Shown piece after piece: positions 57,998 to 64,000 of a DNA stretch of 64,000 nucleotides. Position 1 is the stretch's first letter. Every line of letters begins with the position of its first letter. Below the pieces are notes generated by a model. That model had not been told where the DNA came from, searched no databases, and worked only from the letters and a program-made list of their open reading frames with translations. The DNA is from Pagrus major (taxonomy: Eukaryota > Chordata > Actinopteri > Spariformes > Sparidae). Made by a program: the position numbers and the translations under genes. The stretch lies in NCBI RefSeq assembly GCF_040436345.1, contig NC_133238.1, forward strand, positions 5,458,150-5,522,149. The letters are read 5' to 3'.

Positions 57998-58564
57998 GAG
58001 TTGGAACAGTCTGACACAGGATGGCCTTTCCCAGGCTCAGCCCCCTGGCTGACGGTGCCTCTGAGGGGATAATAGCAGAGTTAGGTGCCTTGGGCAATTT
58101 GCTCATCCTCATTGGGCACTAAAAGTTGCTGCAAATTCAAAAACACTGGTGCGACTTGACGAGGGTGGCTGGTCCACACATTGTGCCTGTTTTGTGTCCT
58201 TTTTCCAGCGATCCATCGCTCGGCAAAATAGAAAAATAACACTCCGTCAACGGCCACTTGGCATGATGTCTCCGCCCAGTCTGAATGCAACCAGAGACAA
58301 TGTGCCGCACAAAAGCCTACCAGTAGGCATTCCAGCAATGGACGCGTCCAGACCACATTTCTTATGCAATGCCTCGCAGAGGAGGAGACGCAACAAGGTT
58401 TGTGCCGTCTCTAGCAGGCCACGCCCACTCTGCCCTTTTACCGGGAAAACGGGTAACCCGCACGCAACGCACTGCGACACAGCAGACGCCGGTGTACTGC
58501 AACGCTGTGACTTTCAGGACGGATTGAAACGGTAACACAAGGACCCCAAAGCAGCATTCAGAGG

Positions 58565-58978
58565 TTGAAGGTCGGCTTTCCGAGCTGCTCGGCAGAAAGC
58601 GCGGGAGACGAGCACTCACTTGTTTTTCTTCCACATTGTCATCAGACAAATAACACTCCGTCAACGGCCACTTGGCATGATGTCTCCGCCCAGTCTGAAT
58701 GCAACCAGAGACAATGTGCCGCACAAAAGCCTACCAGTAGGCATTCCAGCAATGGACGCGTCCAGACCACATTTCTTATGCAATGCCTCGCAGAGGAGGA
58801 GACGCAACAAGGTTTGTGCCGTCTCTAGCAGGCCACGCCCACTCTGCCCTTTTACCGGGAAAACGGGTAACCCGCACGCAACGCACTGCGACACAGCAGA
58901 CGCCGGTGTACTGCAACGCTGTGACTTTCAGGACGGATTGAAACGGTAACACAAGGACCCCAAAGCAGCATTCAGAGG
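58565..58978 (-). pseudogene. 414-bp array unit lacking U1, no. 7
   Basis: Same junction as at 20792, here at about 58643-58648, again after a GA unit. Confidence 0.95.
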
Positions 58979-59056
58979 TTGAAGGTCGGCTTTCCGAGCT
59001 GCTCGGCAGAAAGCGCGGGAGACGAGCACTCACTTGTTTTTCTTCCACATTGTCAT

Positions 59057-59220
59057 CAGGGGAGAGCGCGGACGCAGTCCCCCACTACCACAAATTATGC
59101 AGTCGAGATTCCCACATTTGGGGAATTCGCAGGGGTCAGCACAACCGGAGTGCAATGGCTGAGCCTCGCCCTGGGTGAACCACCTTCTTGATCATGGTAT
59201 CTCCCCTGCCAGGTAAGTAT
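59057..59220 (-). ncRNA. RNU1: U1 snRNA gene, copy 57
   Basis: RNA identical to copy 1. G-tract GT with the aaacCactgg and agacGatg markers of copy 35, plus cgcaTgcaac near 59686. Confidence 0.96.
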
Positions 59221-59865
59221 GAGTTGGAACAGTCTGACACAGGATGGCCTTTCCCAGGCTCAGCCCCCTGGCTGACGGTGCCTCTGTGGGGATAATAGCA
59301 GAGTTAGGTGCCTTGGGCAATTTGCTCATCCTCATTGGGCACTAAAAGTTGCTGCAAATTCAAAACCACTGGTGCGACTTGACGAGGGTGGCTGGTCCAC
59401 ACATTGTGCCTGTTTTGTGTCCTTTTTCCAGCGATCCATCGCTCGGCAAAATAGAAAAATAACACTCCGTCAACGGCCACTTGGCATGATGTCTCCGCCC
59501 AGTCTGAATGCAACCAGAGACGATGTGCCGCACAAAAGCCTACCAGTAGGCATTCCAGCAATGGACGCGTCCAGACCACATTTCTTATGCAATGCCTCGC
59601 AGAGGAGGAGACGCAACAAGGTTTGTGCCGTCTCTAGCAGGCCACGCCCACTCTGCCCTTTTACCGGGAAAACGGGTAACCCGCATGCAACGCACTGCGA
59701 CACAGCAGACGCCGGTGTACTGCAACGCTGTGACTTTCAGGACGGATTGAAACGGTAACACAAGGACCCCAAAGCAGCATTCAGAGGTTGAAGGTCGGCT
59801 TTCCGAGCTGCTCGGCAGAAAGCGCGGGAGACGAGCACTCACTTGTTTTTCTTCCACATTGTCAT

Positions 59866-60029
59866 CAGGGGAGAGCGCGGACGCAGTCCCCCACTACCAC
59901 AAATTATGCAGTCGAGATTCCCACATTTGGGGAATTCGCAGGGGTCAGCACAACCGGAGTGCAATGGCTGAGCCTCGCCCTGGGTGAACCACCTTCTTGA
60001 TCATGGTATCTCCCCTGCCAGGTAAGTAT
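59866..60029 (-). ncRNA. RNU1: U1 snRNA gene, copy 58
   Basis: RNA identical to copy 1. Haplotype CGC, G-tract G6. A U1-less unit follows. Confidence 0.96.
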
Positions 60030-60596
60030 GAGTTGGAACAGTCTGACACAGGATGGCCTTTCCCAGGCTCAGCCCCCTGGCTGACGGTGCCTCTGGGGGG
60101 ATAATAGCAGAGTTAGGTGCCTTGGGCAATTTGCTCATCCTCATTGGGCACTAAAAGTTGCTGCAAATTCAAAAACACTGGTGCGACTTGACGAGGGTGG
60201 CTGGTCCACACATTGTGCCTGTTTTGTGTCCTTTTTCCAGCGATCCATCGCTCGGCAAAATAGAAAAATAACACTCCGTCAACGGCCACTTGGCATGATG
60301 TCTCCGCCCAGTCTGAATGCAACCAGAGACAATGTGCCGCACAAAAGCCTACCAGTAGGCATTCCAGCAATGGACGCGTCCAGACCACATTTCTTATGCA
60401 ATGCCTCGCAGAGGAGGAGACGCAACAAGGTTTGTGCCGTCTCTAGCAGGCCACGCCCACTCTGCCCTTTTACCGGGAAAACGGGTAACCCGCACGCAAC
60501 GCACTGCGACACAGCAGACGCCGGTGTACTGCAACGCTGTGACTTTCAGGACGGATTGAAACGGTAACACAAGGACCCCAAAGCAGCATTCAGAGG

Positions 60597-61010
60597 TTGA
60601 AGGTCGGCTTTCCGAGCTGCTCGGCAGAAAGCGCGGGAGACGAGCACTCACTTGTTTTTCTTCCACATTGTCATCAGACAAATAACACTCCGTCAACGGC
60701 CACTTGGCATGATGTCTCCGCCCAGTCTGAATGCAACCAGAGACAATGTGCCGCACAAAAGCCTACCAGTAGGCATTCCAGCAATGGACGCGTCCAGACC
60801 ACATTTCTTATGCAATGCCTCGCAGAGGAGGAGACGCAACAAGGTTTGTGCCGTCTCTAGCAGGCCACGCCCACTCTGCCCTTTTACCGGGAAAACGGGT
60901 AACCCGCACGCAACGCACTGCGACACAGCAGACGCCGGTGTACTGCAACGCTGTGACTTTCAGGACGGATTGAAACGGTAACACAAGGACCCCAAAGCAG
61001 CATTCAGAGG
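60597..61010 (-). pseudogene. 414-bp array unit lacking U1, no. 8
   Basis: Same junction as at 20792, here at about 60675-60680. Confidence 0.95.
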
Positions 61011-61088
61011 TTGAAGGTCGGCTTTCCGAGCTGCTCGGCAGAAAGCGCGGGAGACGAGCACTCACTTGTTTTTCTTCCACATTGTCAT

Positions 61089-61252
61089 CAGGGGAGAGCG
61101 CGGACGCAGTCCCCCACTACCACAAATTATGCAGTCGAGATTCCCACATTTGGGGAATTCGCAGGGGTCAGCACAACCGGAGTGCAATGGCTGAGCCTCG
61201 CCCTGGGTGAACCACCTTCTTGATCATGGTATCTCCCCTGCCAGGTAAGTAT
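61089..61252 (-). ncRNA. RNU1: U1 snRNA gene, copy 59
   Basis: RNA identical to copy 1. Haplotype CGC, G-tract G6. Upstream spacer has actgTgac at 61730. Starts a third G6-GC-GA triplet. Confidence 0.96.
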
Positions 61253-61897
61253 GAGTTGGAACAGTCTGACACAGGATGGCCTTTCCCAGGCTCAGCCCCC
61301 TGGCTGACGGTGCCTCTGGGGGGATAATAGCAGAGTTAGGTGCCTTGGGCAATTTGCTCATCCTCATTGGGCACTAAAAGTTGCTGCAAATTCAAAAACA
61401 CTGGTGCGACTTGACGAGGGTGGCTGGTCCACACATTGTGCCTGTTTTGTGTCCTTTTTCCAGCGATCCATCGCTCGGCAAAATAGAAAAATAACACTCC
61501 GTCAACGGCCACTTGGCATGATGTCTCCGCCCAGTCTGAATGCAACCAGAGACAATGTGCCGCACAAAAGCCTACCAGTAGGCATTCCAGCAATGGACGC
61601 GTCCAGACCACATTTCTTATGCAATGCCTCGCAGAGGAGGAGACGCAACAAGGTTTGTGCCGTCTCTAGCAGGCCACGCCCACTCTGCCCTTTTACCGGG
61701 AAAACGGGTAACCCGCACGCAACGCACTGTGACACAGCAGACGCCGGTGTACTGCAACGCTGTGACTTTCAGGACGGATTGAAACGGTAACACAAGGACC
61801 CCAAAGCAGCATTCAGAGGTTGAAGGTCGGCTTTCCGAGCTGCTCGGCAGAAAGCGCGGGAGACGAGCACTCACTTGTTTTTCTTCCACATTGTCAT

Positions 61898-62061
61898 CAG
61901 GGGAGAGCGCGGACGCAGTCCCCCACTACCACAAATTATGCAGTCGAGATTCCCACATTTGGGGAATTCGCAGGGGTCAGCACAACCGGAGTGCAATGGC
62001 TGAGCCTCGCCCTGGGTGAACCACCTTCTTGATCATGGTATCTCCCCTGCCAGGTAAGTAT
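61898..62061 (-). ncRNA. RNU1: U1 snRNA gene, copy 60
   Basis: RNA identical to copy 1. Haplotype CGC, G-tract GC. Upstream spacer has aacGagag at 62356, as near copy 18. Confidence 0.96.
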
Positions 62062-62706
62062 GAGTTGGAACAGTCTGACACAGGATGGCCTTTCCCAGGC
62101 TCAGCCCCCTGGCTGACGGTGCCTCTGCGGGGATAATAGCAGAGTTAGGTGCCTTGGGCAATTTGCTCATCCTCATTGGGCACTAAAAGTTGCTGCAAAT
62201 TCAAAAACACTGGTGCGACTTGACGAGGGTGGCTGGTCCACACATTGTGCCTGTTTTGTGTCCTTTTTCCAGCGATCCATCGCTCGGCAAAATAGAAAAA
62301 TAACACTCCGTCAACGGCCACTTGGCATGATGTCTCCGCCCAGTCTGAATGCAACGAGAGACAATGTGCCGCACAAAAGCCTACCAGTAGGCATTCCAGC
62401 AATGGACGCGTCCAGACCACATTTCTTATGCAATGCCTCGCAGAGGAGGAGACGCAACAAGGTTTGTGCCGTCTCTAGCAGGCCACGCCCACTCTGCCCT
62501 TTTACCGGGAAAACGGGTAACCCGCACGCAACGCACTGCGACACAGCAGACGCCGGTGTACTGCAACGCTGTGACTTTCAGGACGGATTGAAACGGTAAC
62601 ACAAGGACCCCAAAGCAGCATTCAGAGGCTGAAGGTCGGCTTTCCGAGCTGCTCGGCAGAAAGCGCGGGAGACGAGCACTCACTTGTTTTTCTTCCACAT
62701 TGTCAT

Positions 62707-62870
62707 CAGGGGAGAGCGCGGACGCAGTCCCCCACTACCACAAATTATGCAGTCGAGATTCCCACATTTGGGGAATTCGCAGGGGTCAGCACAACCGGAG
62801 TGCAATGGCTGAGCCTCGCCCTGGGTGAACCACCTTCTTGATCATGGTATCTCCCCTGCCAGGTAAGTAT
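62707..62870 (-). ncRNA. RNU1: U1 snRNA gene, copy 61
   Basis: RNA identical to copy 1. ctgaagg at s (62629) with G-tract GA. The only GA unit not followed by a U1-less unit. Confidence 0.96.
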
Positions 62871-63515
62871 GAGTTGGAACAGTCTGACACAGGATGGCCT
62901 TTCCCAGGCTCAGCCCCCTGGCTGACGGTGCCTCTGAGGGGATAATAGCAGAGTTAGGTGCCTTGGGCAATTTGCTCATCCTCATTGGGCACTAAAAGTT
63001 GCTGCAAATTCAAAAACACTGGTGCGACTTGACGAGGGTGGCTGGTCCACACATTGTGCCTGTTTTGTGTCCTTTTTCCAGCGATCCATCGCTCGGCAAA
63101 ATAGAAAAATAACACTCCGTCAACGGCCACTTGGCATGATGTCTCCGCCCAGTCTGAATGCAACCAGAGACAATGTGCCGCACAAAAGCCTACCAGTAGG
63201 CATTCCAGCAATGGACGCGTCCAGACCACATTTCTTATGCAATGCCTCGCAGAGGAGGAGACGCAACAAGGTTTGTGCCGTCTCTAGCAGGCCACGCCCA
63301 CTCTGCCCTTTTACCGGGAAAACGGGTAACCCGCACGCAACGCACTGCGACACAGCAGACGCCGGTGTACTGCAACGCTGTGACTTTCAGGACGGATTGA
63401 AACGGTAACACAAGGACCCCAAAGCAGCATTCAGAGGTTGAAGGTCGGCTTTCCGAGCTGCTCGGCAGAAAGCGCGGGAGACGAGCACTCACTTGTTTTT
63501 CTTCCACATTGTCAT

Positions 63516-63679
63516 CAGGGGAGAGCGCGGACGCAGTCCCCCACTACCACAAATTATGCAGTCGAGATTCCCACATTTGGGGAATTCGCAGGGGTCAGCA
63601 CAACCGGAGTGCAATGGCTGAGCCTCGCCCTGGGTGAACCACCTTCTTGATCATGGTATCTCCCCTGCCAGGTAAGTAT
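63516..63679 (-). ncRNA. RNU1: U1 snRNA gene, copy 62
   Basis: RNA identical to copy 1. Haplotype CGC, G-tract GC. Its upstream spacer is cut by the window edge at 64000. Confidence 0.96.
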
Positions 63680-64000
63680 GAGTTGGAACAGTCTGACACA
63701 GGATGGCCTTTCCCAGGCTCAGCCCCCTGGCTGACGGTGCCTCTGCGGGGATAATAGCAGAGTTAGGTGCCTTGGGCAATTTGCTCATCCTCATTGGGCA
63801 CTAAAAGTTGCTGCAAATTCAAAAACACTGGTGCGACTTGACGAGGGTGGCTGGTCCACACATTGTGCCTGTTTTGTGTCCTTTTTCCAGCGATCCATCG
63901 CTCGGCAAAATAGAAAAATAACACTCCGTCAACGGCCACTTGGCATGATGTCTCCGCCCAGTCTGAATGCAACCAGAGACAATGTGCCGCACAAAAGCCT

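Larger units (their letters stand above)
33242..64000 (-). repeat. U1 snRNA tandem array, block 3
   Basis: The array continues from LINE copy 2 to the window edge, with 34 whole U1 genes and seven 414-bp U1-less units. From 37888 on, all 3' flanks are haplotype CGC and spacers are more uniform than in blocks 1 and 2, which suggests recent homogenisation. The window ends inside the spacer upstream of the last U1, so the array continues. Confidence 0.97.

Noticed and set aside
45169-61010. The 414-bp units as assembly artefacts
   Set aside because: Eight units share one junction with two bases absent from standard units, in different flanking contexts. This is unlikely for random collapse, though read-level proof is not available here.
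1-64000. CRISPR array or prokaryotic repeat system
   Set aside because: The repeats are 809-bp gene units encoding a spliceosomal RNA, with no short repeat-spacer pattern.

Overview
The window is eukaryotic. It is almost entirely a tandem array of U1 spliceosomal snRNA genes, all transcribed from the minus strand. The reverse complement of each unit carries a 164-nt RNA with the U1 hallmarks: 5' ACUUACCU, a GAUCANGAAG loop in stem-loop I, an AUUGCACUCC loop in stem-loop II, and an AUUUGUGG Sm site. The RNA is close to vertebrate U1, and I infer a ray-finned fish or similar vertebrate host. That is an impression from the U1 sequence and the Tx1-like retrotransposon, not a proof.

Layout. Array block 1 is 1-7633, block 2 is 12890-27882 and block 3 is 33242-64000. 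The standard unit is 809 bp: 164 bp of U1 plus 645 bp of spacer. I count 62 U1 loci: 60 look whole and 2 are split by retrotransposon insertions. Eight further units are 414 bp long. They lost the U1 gene and its proximal promoter through one shared deletion junction. Each whole unit has a candidate PSE at about -43 to -62. A possible distal element (GC box, SPH-like and octamer-like motifs) lies near -255 to -295, and a weak 3' box lies downstream of the RNA.

Two copies of one APE-type non-LTR retrotransposon (LINE, Tx1-like) lie at 7634-12889 and 27883-33241. Both sit inside U1, in the same orientation as the snRNA. Both have their 3' end at exactly the same U1 position, next to G38 at the end of the loop recognised by U1-70K. 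Their 5' junctions differ: copy 1 is truncated and has a 13-17 bp target duplication, while copy 2 is full length with a 3-bp target deletion. They are therefore two independent insertions by a lineage that targets U1. ORF1 encodes a protein with three CCHC knuckles. ORF2 encodes an apurinic-type endonuclease, a reverse transcriptase and a C-terminal CCHC motif. Copy 1 has an intact ORF2 but lost the ORF1 start codon. Copy 2 has the 5' UTR and start codon but one frameshift in each ORF.

Array evolution. Markers I use for a unit whose 3'-flank landmark (ttgaagg, plus strand) starts at s: U1 spans s+78 to s+241. The 3'-flank haplotype is read at s+8 (T/C), s+39-40 (GG/CC) and s+54 (T/C), for example TGT, CGC or TCC. 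The G-tract beside the PSE (plus strand, from s+305) is type G6 (ctgggggg), TG (cttggggg), GT (ctgtgggg), GC (ctgcgggg) or GA (ctgagggg). Up to about 37.3 kb the units are a mosaic of haplotypes with G6 and TG tracts. From 37.9 kb on, all units are CGC, TG tracts are absent, GT/GC/GA tracts appear and seven of the eight short units occur. Rare shared variants and repeated multi-unit blocks show unequal exchange and gene conversion within the array.
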